NCBI RefSeq assembly: GCF_001983995.1
Contig: NZ_CP019450.1
Span: 806,001 to 870,000, forward strand
Reading direction: 5' to 3'
Length of the DNA: 64,000 bases
DNA from: Halioglobus japonicus
Lineage (GTDB): Bacteria > Pseudomonadota > Gammaproteobacteria > Pseudomonadales > Halieaceae
Shown here: positions 44,012 to 53,530 of the stretch, in pieces
How positions within the stretch are numbered: the first letter of the stretch is position 1
Layout of the letters: the number at the start of each line of letters is the position of its first letter
The notes under the pieces: model-generated
What the model was told of the DNA's origin: nothing
Database searches by the model: none
Seen by the model: only the letters and a program-made list of their open reading frames with translations
Translations under genes and position numbers: made by a program

Positions 44012-44530
44012 ATGGGCGATTTGATCGAGGTACTCCTCGGCTTCATGGACAAGGGCGGCGACGTCCTGTGGCTGATCGCCGCGCTCTTGTTCGTGATGTG
44101 GACCCTGATATTTGAACGCTTCTGGTATTTCCAGATGGGTTGGAAGAAAGACGTAGCGCAAGTGATTGCCAAGTGGGAAGGCCGCCCTGAGCGGAAGTCC
44201 TGGGAGGCTTTCCAGATCCGTCAGATGATGATCTCCCAGAGCCGCATGCAGATTAACCGCAACCTGCCAGTGATTAAGACACTGGTAGCGTTGTGCCCGC
44301 TGCTCGGCCTGCTCGGTACTGTTACCGGCATGATTGAGGTGTTCAACATCATGGCTGTCACCGGCGGTGGCGATGCCAAATCCATGGCGGGTGGTGTGCA
44401 ACAGGCCACCATTCCCACCATGGCCGGCATGGTAGCTGCGCTGTCAGGGGTCTTTGCCAACACTTATGTGACCAGGATTGCTCAGCGGGAAGGTGAATTC
44501 CTGCAGGACAACCTGACGACAGATCACTAA
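44012..44530 (+). CDS. exbB: ExbB/TolQ-family proton channel subunit
   Basis: 172 residues, the short ExbB2 form. Three membrane helices, the first at about 16-38 (VLWLIAALLFVMWTLIFER), then the conserved CPLLGLLGTVTGMIEVFN and GGVQQATIPTMAGMVAALSG. With ExbD it forms the inner-membrane motor that powers TonB. Confidence 0.92.
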   Translation: MGDLIEVLLGFMDKGGDVLWLIAALLFVMWTLIFERFWYFQMGWKKDVAQVIAKWEGRPERKSWEAFQIRQMMISQSRMQINRNLPVIKTLVALCPLLGLLGTVTGMIEVFNIMAVTGGGDAKSMAGGVQQATIPTMAGMVAALSGVFANTYVTRIAQREGEFLQDNLTTDH

Positions 44531-44543
44531 CAGAGCAAGATTA

Positions 44544-44953
44544 ATGCGAAACAGAAATCGAGAAGCTGAAGCAGATGAGGCGCAGATCGACCTGACGCCA
44601 ATGCTCGACGTGGTATTTATCATGTTGATCTTCTTCATCGTGGTTGCTTCCTTCCTCAAGGAGGCCGGTATCGAAGTGAACCGGCCCGATAGCAACCAGA
44701 ATCCCCGGAAACCGACTCCGAGAGCATCGTGGTAACCATTACTGGTGACAACCAGATCTGGATGGAAAACCGTCGGATCGATATTCGCGCAGTGCGCGCT
44801 AACGTAGCGCGTGTCCTGGCGTCCGATCCTGAAGCCGGATTTACGGTTAAGACCGAACCTGGCGCCAGCGCCGGAACCCTGCTTGAGGTGGGCGACGCCG
44901 CTCGAGAGGCGGGTGTAAAACAGGTCAGCTGGCCAGCGGAGGAAAAACAGTGA
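44544..44953 (+). CDS. exbD: ExbD/TolR-family protein, first copy, frameshifted
   Basis: Motor subunit paired with ExbB. The N-terminal helix carries the proton-carrying Asp22 (IDLTPMLDVVFIMLIFF). The frame is lost at the C run 44703-44706; one more C gives NPPETDSESIVVTITGDNQI and a continuous ExbD of about 136 residues. The stop overlaps the GTG start of the next exbD. Confidence 0.88.
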
Positions 44954-45375
44954 GCAGACGTAGTATGTCAGCTGGGCGTGCAGGCGCAGAGGCCAGCGGT
45001 GAGGGCGATATCGACCTCACCCCAATGCTGGACGTTGTGTTCATCATGCTCATCTTTTTTATTGTCACGTCGTCTTTCGTGAAGGAGCCCGGTGTCGACC
45101 TGCTGAAAGCACAGGCCGTTACCACCAGCCCCTGCGACCGCGGCACAATCATCTTCGCTGTTAACTCAGTCGGCGATATCTATTACAACAAGAACCAGAT
45201 TCCTGTTGATAGGGCCTATCGTTTGGCTGAAGCAGCAAAGAAAGAAGCGCCCAAGGCGAACTTCGTGATCCAGGCGGATGTCGATGCACCGACGTCGGTA
45301 CTGAGTGAATTACTGGCTGTACTCAAGCCTCTGATGGATGCGCCCCTGTGTGCCTCTACTGATGAGGCGGGGTAA
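44950..45375 (+). CDS. ExbD/TolR-family protein, second copy
   Basis: 141 residues with a membrane helix containing Asp28 (LTPMLDVVFIMLIFFIV), nearly identical to the first copy there. The periplasmic part differs and has two Cys (SPCDRG and APLCAS) not seen in the first copy. Two adjacent ExbD genes in one TonB2 cluster suggest a mixed ExbD dimer; that is inference. Confidence 0.9.
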   Translation: MSRRSMSAGRAGAEASGEGDIDLTPMLDVVFIMLIFFIVTSSFVKEPGVDLLKAQAVTTSPCDRGTIIFAVNSVGDIYYNKNQIPVDRAYRLAEAAKKEAPKANFVIQADVDAPTSVLSELLAVLKPLMDAPLCASTDEAG

Positions 45376-45380
45376 GTCTG

Positions 45381-45983
45381 ATGGGTAATAGTGTGAGAAC
45401 AATTGTCTCAATTCTGTTGGCCCTGCCCGTTGTGGTGGGCCTGTTCCTGGTCATGCACAGCCTGATTGATCGCGATTTTGAGAACCCCGAGGTCAAGAAC
45501 ACCAAGATCGCGGATCTGGTTCAGCCCGACGAGGAAATTACTCTCGAGGCCGATACCCAGAAGCCCGATAAGGTAGAAGACCCCGAGGAGCCGCCACCGG
45601 ATCTGGATACGCCAGACCTGGTGATGGATATGGATATGGACGTTGCTAACAATGCGCCCTCTGCGAGCATTGATGTCGAGATCTCAAGCACTGGCATGTC
45701 CTCTGGCGACGGTGAATATCTGCCCATTGTTAAGGTGGCGCCGATTTACCCCCGTCGTGCCCAGACCCGCGGTATTACGGGTTACTGCATTGTGGAGTAC
45801 ACGGTGACCACCTCTGGTGCGATCCGCGATCCCCAGGCCGTAGATTGCCAGCCATCCGGTGTGTTTGAGAAAGCTTCTGTCAAGGCGGCGCTCAAGTTCA
45901 AGTACAAGCCCCGTGTTGTCGATGGCGAAGCTATCGAAGTAGCCGGTGTACAGAACAAGTTCACCTACGAGCTGGAACAGTAA
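45381..45983 (+). CDS. tonB: TonB energy-transducing protein, TonB2 type
   Basis: 200 residues: N-terminal membrane anchor (about 7-27), a short acidic-proline linker (DPEEPPPDLDTPDL) and a C-terminal TonB domain (KVAPIYPRRAQTRGITGYCI) with the YP motif. The linker is much shorter than that of TonB1, as in TonB2 proteins. The last 90 residues would contact TonB boxes of outer-membrane receptors. Confidence 0.93.
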   Translation: MGNSVRTIVSILLALPVVVGLFLVMHSLIDRDFENPEVKNTKIADLVQPDEEITLEADTQKPDKVEDPEEPPPDLDTPDLVMDMDMDVANNAPSASIDVEISSTGMSSGDGEYLPIVKVAPIYPRRAQTRGITGYCIVEYTVTTSGAIRDPQAVDCQPSGVFEKASVKAALKFKYKPRVVDGEAIEVAGVQNKFTYELEQ

Positions 45984-45998
45984 CAAGGTTGGTTTGCT

Positions 45999-47339
45999 AT
46001 GAAATTGTTTAGACACCAGACCTGGACCCGCGCCGCACTCCTGGCAGTGCCGGTGCTGGCTACCCAGGTGGCTGTGACCCAGTTACAGCGCGACGCAGGC
46101 TACGCTCCCTTCACTGCCGCAGTGGCACAGGAAGAGAAGAAAGCCGACACCCGCGAAACACGCCGTACTCCGGCGCTGCGCAACAAGGTCTACGAGAAGC
46201 TGGCAGAGGCGCAGGCCGCTGCTGAGGCGAAAGACCTGGCGGGCGCGAAGAAAATCCTCGACGGTATGGTGGCCGCGGGCGGCAAGAAGGCGCTGAACAG
46301 CTATGAGCTGGCCAACGTCTATAATCTTTACGCCTTCATCTACTACACCCAGGAAAATTACCCGCAGGCCCTGAAAGCCTACGAGAATGTTGTGGCTCAG
46401 CCCGATATTCCCCTGGCGATGGAAATCAATACCCGCTACACCATTGCTCAGCTGTACTTCGTGCAGGAAGACTGGGACCGCGGTATTGATGCGCTGCTCA
46501 AGTGGTTTGATATGACGGAAAGCCCCAACGCTGCAGCTTATGTGTTGCTGGCCCAGGGTTACTACCAGAAGAAGGACTACAACCGCGCCCTCACCAACGT
46601 GGAGAAAGCGATCTCCATGTACAACGAAAAGGGCAAGCTCCCCAAGGAGCAGTGGTATAACCTGGCGCGTTTCCTGTACTTCGAGAAAAACGATATCCCG
46701 AATACCGTGGACACGCTGGAAATTCTTCTGCAGCACTACCCCAAGAAGCAGTACTGGGTGCAGCTGTCGCATATGTACGGCGAGCAGAAGAAGGAAACCG
46801 ACCAACTGGGCGCCATGGAAACCGCTTACGTACAGGGTATGCTCGACAAGGGTTCAGAGCAGGTCACTATGGCCTATCTCTACCTGAACGCCGATGTGCC
46901 TTACAAAGCGGCCACTGTCATGGATAAGGGGCTCAATGATGGCTCTATCGATGACAAGTCCAAGAACTGGGAAATTGCTGGTAGTGCCTGGCGTCAGTCC
47001 CAGGAGACGGACAAGGCGATTCCAGCGATGGAGAAAGCCGCGGCCAAGTCTGAAACCGGTGAGTTGTATGCGCGTCTGGGTAACATCTACCTCGATGGCG
47101 ACCAGAACGAGAAGGCGATTACGGCCATTAACAGAGGCCTCAATCGCGGCGGGGTCAAGCGCCCTGACACGGCTCGTCTGGTGCTCGGCATGGCGTACTT
47201 CAATACCAAGCAGTACGACAATGCCCGCAAGGCATTCCAGGCAGCAGCCCGGGATGAGCGCTCAGAAAAGTACGCACGCCAGTGGATCCGCTACATGGAT
47301 TCCGAGCTCGAGCGTCAGAAGGCCATGGCCGAGGGTTGA
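45999..47339 (+). CDS. Periplasmic TPR protein of the TonB2 cluster
   Basis: 446 residues with an N-terminal signal or anchor segment (AALLAVPVLATQVAVTQ) and many tetratricopeptide repeats (YNLYAFIYYTQENYPQALKA; YVLLAQGYYQKKDYNRALTN; LYARLGNIYLDGDQNEKAIT). It is the last gene of the cluster, 15 bases after tonB, and is ended by a strong terminator. TPR proteins at this position are common in TonB2 clusters; the partner is unknown. Confidence 0.85.
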   Translation: MKLFRHQTWTRAALLAVPVLATQVAVTQLQRDAGYAPFTAAVAQEEKKADTRETRRTPALRNKVYEKLAEAQAAAEAKDLAGAKKILDGMVAAGGKKALNSYELANVYNLYAFIYYTQENYPQALKAYENVVAQPDIPLAMEINTRYTIAQLYFVQEDWDRGIDALLKWFDMTESPNAAAYVLLAQGYYQKKDYNRALTNVEKAISMYNEKGKLPKEQWYNLARFLYFEKNDIPNTVDTLEILLQHYPKKQYWVQLSHMYGEQKKETDQLGAMETAYVQGMLDKGSEQVTMAYLYLNADVPYKAATVMDKGLNDGSIDDKSKNWEIAGSAWRQSQETDKAIPAMEKAAAKSETGELYARLGNIYLDGDQNEKAITAINRGLNRGGVKRPDTARLVLGMAYFNTKQYDNARKAFQAAARDERSEKYARQWIRYMDSELERQKAMAEG

Positions 47340-47374
47340 TTCCCCGCTTTGGCCTGCGCTGAATCGCAGGCACA

Positions 47375-47405
47375 AAAAAGGAGCCGTGAGGCTCCTTTTT
47401 TTATT
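47375..47405. terminator. Bidirectional terminator between the TPR gene and csp
   Basis: AAAAAAGGAGCC-GTGA-GGCTCCTTTTTTT: a perfect 6-base stem with A and T runs on both sides, serving the TonB2 cluster from the left and the convergent cold-shock gene from the right. Confidence 0.9.
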
Positions 47406-47420
47406 TCAATCCAAAAAGAT

Positions 47421-47627
47421 TTAGATCGCGACAACGTTTTCCGCCTGAGGACCTTTCTGGCCATCAGTTACGTCAAACTGCACTTTCTGGCCGTCAGCCA
47501 GGGTGCGGAAGCCGTCGCCTTTAATGGCGCTGAAGTGGACGAATACATCTGGACCATCTTCGCGTTCGATAAAGCCAAAGCCCTTGCTTTCGTTAAACCA
47601 CTTCACGGTTCCGGTAGTTGAAGACAT
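47421..47627 (-). CDS. Cold-shock protein (CspA family)
   Basis: 68-residue OB-fold RNA chaperone with RNP1 (KGFGFI) and RNP2 (VFVHF) motifs. The start follows AAGGAAAACTATTGTT on the minus strand. Which paralogue (cspA, cspD or other) cannot be decided. A long untranslated leader (47628 onward) fits cold-shock regulation of this family. Confidence 0.95.
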   Translation of the reverse strand: MSSTTGTVKWFNESKGFGFIEREDGPDVFVHFSAIKGDGFRTLADGQKVQFDVTDGQKGPQAENVVAI

Positions 47628-47926
47628 AACAATAGTTTTCCTGTTACTTGAGGCGCCTGCCGGCTTGCCCTTCTAATCAATTTATATGGTTTACGTACCG
47701 ATGAACTCGTGGGAACTTCGACCGCTATCCAAATCCTGCCGGCGATACAGTAAGCCGACTCTTCGAGTGTATCACTAGATCAGTAAATATCATCTTTCAG
47801 TGTCAAGAGAATTTCGGCAATAATGCCGATCCCCGAAACACCGGTGGTGCACCATGACGGGGCAGTTCCATCAATTTCGTTGCCGGTATACCCTGTGTAA
47901 ACGCTTTTTTGTAATGTGAGATCGCC
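47628..47926. other. Intergenic region: csp leader and two-component promoter
   Basis: About 300 noncoding bases between the divergent cold-shock gene and the response regulator. The csp side holds its presumed long 5' leader; GTAAATATCATCTTTC and GTGTATCACTAG lie in the middle. I recognise no tRNA and no terminator. The leader may fold differently in the cold, which cannot be seen by eye. Confidence 0.4.
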
Positions 47927-48589
47927 GTGCGCATTCTGCTTGTCGAAGACGACATACAACTGGGTGAATCCCTGGAGAGCGCCCTGCGCCTGGAAAAATA
48001 TGCCGTAGATTGGCTGCGCAGCGGTGAACCGGTTCGCGCGGCTCTGGGTGCGACGCCCTACGACCTGATTATTCTCGACCTCGGTTTGCCGGGGGTTCCC
48101 GGTATGCAGGTGCTGCGCCAGCTGCGCGCCGATAAACACGACCTGCCTGTGCTGTTACTGACCGCCCGCAATACGCTTGATGACAAGGTCGACGGTCTCG
48201 ACTCTGGTGCCGATGACTTTCTCACCAAGCCGTTTGAGATCGACGAGCTGTTTGCGCGTATGCGCTCGCTGTTGCGCCGCCGTGGTGGACAGGGCCGTGG
48301 TACGGCGACGATGCGGGCAGCGGGCATAGAAGTTGATCCTGCAGACAGGGCAGTCGCCTTCGAGGGAGAAACGCTGGACCTGACCGCGCGCGAATATGCG
48401 ATTCTGGAAATCCTGGTGCGTAACGCCGGTCGTTTTGTTTCCCGGGCGCGTCTGGAGGAGGGCATTTACAGCTGGGGCGAGGAGGTTGGCTCAAATACGG
48501 TCGAGGTCTATATCTCGCGGCTGCGTAAACGCTTCGGCAGTGCCACTATCGAGACCATGCGCGGGGTAGGTTACCGCATCCCGACATGA
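47927..48589 (+). CDS. OmpR-family response regulator (QseB/PmrA-like)
   Basis: 220 residues: receiver domain with phosphoacceptor Asp51 (LIILDLGLPG) and Lys in TKPFEIDELFARM, then a winged helix (TAREYAILEILVRNAGRFVS, YISRLRKRFG). GTG start at 47927. It overlaps the histidine kinase by four bases, so the pair is translationally coupled. The targets cannot be inferred from sequence. Confidence 0.92.
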   Translation: MRILLVEDDIQLGESLESALRLEKYAVDWLRSGEPVRAALGATPYDLIILDLGLPGVPGMQVLRQLRADKHDLPVLLLTARNTLDDKVDGLDSGADDFLTKPFEIDELFARMRSLLRRRGGQGRGTATMRAAGIEVDPADRAVAFEGETLDLTAREYAILEILVRNAGRFVSRARLEEGIYSWGEEVGSNTVEVYISRLRKRFGSATIETMRGVGYRIPT

Positions 48590-49962
48590 AGCTCTCGCTG
48601 AAACAGCGGCTGGTGTGGACGCTGCTCGCATTCATGCTGTTTGCCTGGACCGCCTCTGCCGGTCTCACCTACTTTTACGCCAACCGGGTGCTGCACGCTC
48701 AGGTTGACCGGCAATTGGTCCAGTATGCCAGCCTGGTCAGTTATGTGACCGGGGTGTTTGCCCGCCAACTGGAAGACGGCCAACCCTTGTATGAGTCGTG
48801 GTCCGGCCACGCATATGATCGCGCCCACATCGAGCCAATTGTGATCGATCTACCCATCGCGCCGGAGCTCAGTCCTGCGGTGAATGTCTGGGAAAACGGC
48901 TACTTGATTGCAGTGACCGCCGACGCTCCGCATTTCGACCAGCCCGCTGCAACAGGCCTGGTATCGATGGACCGGGACGAAGGTGCCACCCATTGGCGTG
49001 TGTTGACCCTGTATAACGCGCAGGATGCACTTTGGATCCGTGTGGGCATTGAACTGGGCGCGGCCAGGACTGCCATGCTCGATACCGTGGGGCGTTCCCT
49101 GCAGCCGCTGGTTATTGTGTTGCCGCTGACGATATTGGTGTTGTTTCTGGGGGTTATGCGCGGCCTCAAGCCACTCGATGAATTGGCCAGGCAAATTGCC
49201 CGGCGCAAACCCGGCCTGCTAGACCCGGTCGATACCGAGACGGTGCCAGAGGAAGTTGAAGCGGTGGTTGATTCGCTGAATGACCTGTTGCACAGGCTCG
49301 CCGAGGCGCTGGAGGGTGAGCAGCGCTTCACTGCCAATGCGGCCCACGAACTGTTAACGCCGCTGGCTGCCATCAAGACCGAAGTGCAGCTATGCCAGCG
49401 GCAGCTGCAGACTGATGAAGGCGCGCGGATGCTGGGGCGGATCGCCGCTAGGGTGGATCGTGCCAGTCACTCGGTTGAGCAGCTGCTGACTCTCGCCAGA
49501 CTGGATCCGGACCAGCCCATGCACCTGCAACCGGTGGCGCTGCGTCACCTGCTGGTGAGCGTGCTGGCCGAGAATGGTCACCTCGCTGCGGACCGTTCAC
49601 TGGAGGTTGATCTCAACGAGGGCCCGGAAGTGTTGGTTGATGGCAGTGAAGAGGCCCTGGCGATTATGCTGCGCAATCTGGTGATTAATACATTCCGCTA
49701 CGCAACCGAGCACTCAGTGGTACGCATTACTCTGGAGGAACCAGGCGTAATCACGATCGCCAACGATTGTCAGCCGCTGTCAGGTGAGGAGATGGCACGG
49801 ATTACCGAGCGCTTTTACCGGGTGCCAGGCGCCGGCGGCGTTGGCAGCGGACTGGGTTTGTCCATCGTCAGCCGCATCGCCCAGTTGCATCAAGCACAGT
49901 TCAACGTCGGCGCAGGCGTCGACGGCCAGGGTTTCCGTGTGGAGATTCGCTTCCCCGTCTGA
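48586..49962 (+). CDS. Sensor histidine kinase (QseC-like)
   Basis: 458 residues: membrane helix at about 10-30, periplasmic sensor region (about 35-165), second membrane helix at about 173-190, HAMP, and a HisKA domain with His254 in NAAHELLTPLAAIKTE. The catalytic domain has ITIANDCQPL and GSGLGLSIVSRIAQLH. It works with the upstream regulator. The signal is unknown; QseC-like is based on layout only. Confidence 0.9.
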   Translation: MKLSLKQRLVWTLLAFMLFAWTASAGLTYFYANRVLHAQVDRQLVQYASLVSYVTGVFARQLEDGQPLYESWSGHAYDRAHIEPIVIDLPIAPELSPAVNVWENGYLIAVTADAPHFDQPAATGLVSMDRDEGATHWRVLTLYNAQDALWIRVGIELGAARTAMLDTVGRSLQPLVIVLPLTILVLFLGVMRGLKPLDELARQIARRKPGLLDPVDTETVPEEVEAVVDSLNDLLHRLAEALEGEQRFTANAAHELLTPLAAIKTEVQLCQRQLQTDEGARMLGRIAARVDRASHSVEQLLTLARLDPDQPMHLQPVALRHLLVSVLAENGHLAADRSLEVDLNEGPEVLVDGSEEALAIMLRNLVINTFRYATEHSVVRITLEEPGVITIANDCQPLSGEEMARITERFYRVPGAGGVGSGLGLSIVSRIAQLHQAQFNVGAGVDGQGFRVEIRFPV

Positions 49963-49971
49963 GGCGCGCCG

Positions 49972-50925
49972 CTATTCCTTTATGGGTGCGTGGGCCGCAC
50001 CTACGAGGCCGGGGTGTGGGGCGGTAATGATTTGCACCGGTACCCTGGAGAGAAACTCTTGCATGGCGCCCTTGGCCCGGAAACGCTCCAGAAAGGCACT
50101 TTCACGGAGATAGGGTGTGATGCGCGGGACAATGCCGCCGGCGATAAACAGCCCGCCGTAGGCCCCGTTACTCAGCACGAAATCACCGCAACAGGATCCC
50201 AACAACGCGCAGAAAGTTTCCAGTGCGGTAACACAGTGGCTGTCACTCCCGGCCAGGGCGCGCTCAGAAACCTGAGCAGGCGTTAAATCTTCCACCGGCT
50301 GACCATTGATCTGTGCAATGGTCTGGTAGAGGCGCGCCAGGCCCGCGCCACAGACGAACAGCTCAGTGTAGATGTTGCCGTACTGGGGCAGCAGGTGCTG
50401 GAATATGGCCAGCTCTAGTTCGTTGCCGGGGGACAGGCCCGCGTGTCCTGGCTCGGCGTCACTGGCTACGGCTATGCCGTTCACTTGCCGCAATGAGGCG
50501 CCGCCCAGGCCGGTGCCAGGGCCCACAACCGCCAGCGGCAGTTCATTATTGGTTTCTCCCGCCTGCACGCCTTCGAGTTCGCCACTGCCCAGGTACGGAA
50601 GGGCGTGGGCATTGGCCTGAAAGTCGTTGAGCCAGAGAAATTGGGAAAAGCCGAATCGCGTCGCCAGCTCGCTGCAGGAAAAACCCCAGCCAATGTTAAT
50701 CATCTGTACCCGGTCACCGGAAGGTGGAGCTGCTGCTGCAATACAGGCCTGCTGTGGTGGTGCTTCCTCGAGATCGCCAAGCCACTGCTCGATGACTTCT
50801 TCCAGGTTGTCGTACTCGTTGTTGCTGTAGCCGGTAACGGACCGAAAGTCGTTAATGTCAGCATCGTAGATACCGATGCGGGTATTGGTGCCGCCAACAT
50901 CGGCGACGAGGCGAGTGTGGGGCAT
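49972..50925 (-). CDS. glk: Glucokinase
   Basis: Phosphorylates glucose to glucose 6-phosphate with ATP. 317 residues with the ATP-binding ADVGGTNTRIGIYD and the GPGTGLGGA loop, plus LNDFQANAHALPYL. It is one base overlapped with pyk, giving a small glycolytic operon, pyk then glk. Confidence 0.94.
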   Translation of the reverse strand: MPHTRLVADVGGTNTRIGIYDADINDFRSVTGYSNNEYDNLEEVIEQWLGDLEEAPPQQACIAAAAPPSGDRVQMINIGWGFSCSELATRFGFSQFLWLNDFQANAHALPYLGSGELEGVQAGETNNELPLAVVGPGTGLGGASLRQVNGIAVASDAEPGHAGLSPGNELELAIFQHLLPQYGNIYTELFVCGAGLARLYQTIAQINGQPVEDLTPAQVSERALAGSDSHCVTALETFCALLGSCCGDFVLSNGAYGGLFIAGGIVPRITPYLRESAFLERFRAKGAMQEFLSRVPVQIITAPHPGLVGAAHAPIKE

Positions 50926-52385
50926 TATTGGACTTCGAGTATCTTCATGATGTTGGTGGAGCCGGTTTGACCCATGACGGTGCCCTTGGTGAGCAGGATC
51001 GAATCGCCCTTGCGCAAATAGCCGCCGTCTTGGAGGAATTCAATCGCGCGGGACTCGATTTCTTCGTCGTCGAAAGCGCCGGCATCGAAGAACTTGGGCA
51101 CAACCCCTCGGCAGAGGGTGAGCTTTTGCAGAGTCTCCGGCCTGGCACTCATGCCGAAAATAGGGAGCCCGGAACTGAGGCGCGACATGAGCAGTGGGGT
51201 GCTGCCGCTCTCGGTCAGGCAGGCAATGCCGCGGACGTTGCCGTAGTGGTTGGCGGCGTAAATTGCGGCCATGGCAATGGTTTCCTGGGCCGTGGAGAAC
51301 TGGCGTTCCAGTCGATAGCGAGAGGTGCGGGCAACGGCTTGCCGCTCGGCACCCAGTGCCGCGTCTGACATGGCTTTGACTACTTCCACGGGGTACTTGC
51401 CGACCGCGGTTTCAGCAGACAGCATGACTGCGTCCGTGCCGTCGAGCACGGCGTTGGCAACGTCAAATACCTCCGCGCGCGTGGGCATGGAGTTGTCGAT
51501 CATGGACTCCATCATTTGTGTGGCGGTAATTACCACGCGATCCATTTTACGCGCGCGGGCAATGAGTTCCTTTTGAATACCGATCAGCTGCGCGTCACCC
51601 ACCTCTACACCCAGGTCGCCGCGGGCAACCATGACGCCCAGCGAGGCGCGGATAATACCGTTGAGGATTTCTTCGTCGGCCACGACTTCAGCCCGTTCGA
51701 TCTTGGCGATAATGCCTGCATCGACGTTGCTCTCGTTGAGTAGATCGCGAGTTTGCTGGATATCAGCTGCGCTGGACACAAAGGACACCGCCACGAAATC
51801 AGGTTTAACGTGGCTGAGTTCCTTGATGTCGGCCATGTCTTTTATGGTAAGCGCCGGGGCGGCCAGACCACCACCGAGTCGATTAATACCCTTGCGAGAA
51901 CTTAGCTTGCCACCAATGACGACGGTGCACTCAACCGTTGAGGCAGTGACCTCATCGACCTTGAGTCGCATGCGGCCGTCGTCCAGCAGGAGGATGTCGT
52001 CGCGGCTGACGAAATTGCATAGCTCGCGATAGTCCAGGCCCACGGCGCGTTGATCGCCCTCACATTCACCCAGGTTCAGATCCAGCCGAAATGGGTCACC
52101 TTCTGCGAGTTGGACGGCGCCTTCGCGAAACGTGCTGATGCGGATTTTTGGGCCCTGCAGATCGGCGAGTATGCCCACGTAGCGCCCGGCGATGGCTGAC
52201 TGTTTACGTATCCGCTTGGCCACGAGCGCATGCTGCTCGCTGCTGCCATGGCTGAAGTTGAGGCGGAATACGTCCACGCCGGCACTGATGAGCCTGGCGA
52301 GCATGTCCTCGGATTCACTGCCCGGACCTACGGTGGCAACAATTTTGGTCCGTCGATTTATTTTTGGTGTCACGTCGATGTCCAA
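50925..52385 (-). CDS. pyk: Pyruvate kinase
   Basis: Converts PEP and ADP to pyruvate and ATP. 486 residues: barrel start RRTKIVATVGPGS, catalytic IEDGRMRLKVDE-like region, MVARGDLGVEVG, the DAVMLSAETAVGKYP motif and a C-terminal regulatory domain ending at TGSTNIMK. Whether it is the PykA or PykF type is not decided. It is transcribed before glk. Confidence 0.95.
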   Translation of the reverse strand: MDIDVTPKINRRTKIVATVGPGSESEDMLARLISAGVDVFRLNFSHGSSEQHALVAKRIRKQSAIAGRYVGILADLQGPKIRISTFREGAVQLAEGDPFRLDLNLGECEGDQRAVGLDYRELCNFVSRDDILLLDDGRMRLKVDEVTASTVECTVVIGGKLSSRKGINRLGGGLAAPALTIKDMADIKELSHVKPDFVAVSFVSSAADIQQTRDLLNESNVDAGIIAKIERAEVVADEEILNGIIRASLGVMVARGDLGVEVGDAQLIGIQKELIARARKMDRVVITATQMMESMIDNSMPTRAEVFDVANAVLDGTDAVMLSAETAVGKYPVEVVKAMSDAALGAERQAVARTSRYRLERQFSTAQETIAMAAIYAANHYGNVRGIACLTESGSTPLLMSRLSSGLPIFGMSARPETLQKLTLCRGVVPKFFDAGAFDDEEIESRAIEFLQDGGYLRKGDSILLTKGTVMGQTGSTNIMKILEVQ

Positions 52386-52503
52386 TCTGCGGGTGCTTTT
52401 GGACGCCAGTGCAAAGAGGCTGGCGTTAATCGGGTTTGTGGGGAACCGGTAAAGGAATAATGCCCTGTTGTGAGCGGTGGCGCCAGCGGGGAGCGCGTGA
52501 ATC

Positions 52504-53508
52504 TTACCTGTCCAGGAACGCGCGCGTGAGATCTGGGAAATCGGTAAACAAACCGTCGGCTTTTACAAGCTCAAACAGCGCAGTGTGTAACTGCTCCACG
52601 GTTATGCCATCGGGCAGGTCGTCGGCACGCAAGGTATAGGGATGGACCACCAGGCCCGCCTCGTGAGCCAACTCCGCAAGTCCGGTACTGAATGCTGCTC
52701 CGCTGGCGCCATCGATTGTGAGCAACTGGGGAATCCAGGGGCCGATGCCATCGGCGTAGGTGGCGATATCGGCAATGCCCGCGGCGGTGCGCATGGCATC
52801 GTAGTCATTGTCACCGTCTTCGCCCCAGCTATTGTCGGCGATGAGTTGAATGAGCGGTAGCGGTGTGTTCAGTTCATGGCGCAGGCGCCTGAGGGTAGCC
52901 GCGTCGAAACACTGGAGAATGACCCGATCGGATTGGTCTGTGTAGCCGGTTTGCTCGAGCACGGCGAGAACCGCCTTGGCGGCGTCGTAGCCCTGCTGCG
53001 TGTGCCATTGGGGAGCTTTCAATTCGATGTAGAGACCTGTGTGGCGGCCGGTGCTGCGATTGAGGCCTGTGATGAGATCGATCTCTTCCTTTAAGGTAGG
53101 CACCGTGAAATGGCCGGTATCGAGTGGGAACCGCCCGGGATAGGCGGCTTCGCGCTCGCCGGTGTCGCGCTTAACAGTGCGCTCATGGGCGCGCAACGAG
53201 CGAATCTCCGCCAGACTGAAATCCAGCGCATAGTAGCGCCCATCCTCTCGGGCGCGATCGGGGAAGCGCTCTTCCACATCGGTGGTTGGGTCCAGGTGGA
53301 TGTCGTGTAAGACAATAGGTATGCCATCGGCGGTTAATACCACGTCCTGTTCGAGAAAGTCCGCTCCCATGGCGTGGGCCATGGCCTTCGCTTCCAGGGT
53401 GTGTTCAGGCAGGTAACCACTGGCGCCGCGATGGGCGATCACCAGTGGATTGGCGGAGGCCACGCTTATGCCCAGCAGCGCCAGCAGGGCGCAAATAAAC
53501 CGATACAT
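52504..53508 (-). CDS. glpQ: Periplasmic glycerophosphodiester phosphodiesterase
   Basis: Hydrolyses glycerophosphodiesters to glycerol 3-phosphate and alcohol. 334 residues: signal peptide (ALLALLGISVASA), then IAHRGASGYLPEHTLEAK, the Glu/Asp metal site LEQDVVLTADGIPIVLHD and the C-terminal DGLFTDFPD. As GlpQ enzymes release phosphate-containing compounds, its place near possible Pho sites may be relevant. No glpT is present. Confidence 0.9.
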   Translation of the reverse strand: MYRFICALLALLGISVASANPLVIAHRGASGYLPEHTLEAKAMAHAMGADFLEQDVVLTADGIPIVLHDIHLDPTTDVEERFPDRAREDGRYYALDFSLAEIRSLRAHERTVKRDTGEREAAYPGRFPLDTGHFTVPTLKEEIDLITGLNRSTGRHTGLYIELKAPQWHTQQGYDAAKAVLAVLEQTGYTDQSDRVILQCFDAATLRRLRHELNTPLPLIQLIADNSWGEDGDNDYDAMRTAAGIADIATYADGIGPWIPQLLTIDGASGAAFSTGLAELAHEAGLVVHPYTLRADDLPDGITVEQLHTALFELVKADGLFTDFPDLTRAFLDR

Positions 53509-53530
53509 GGGGAAAGTGTCTGGGCTGCCA

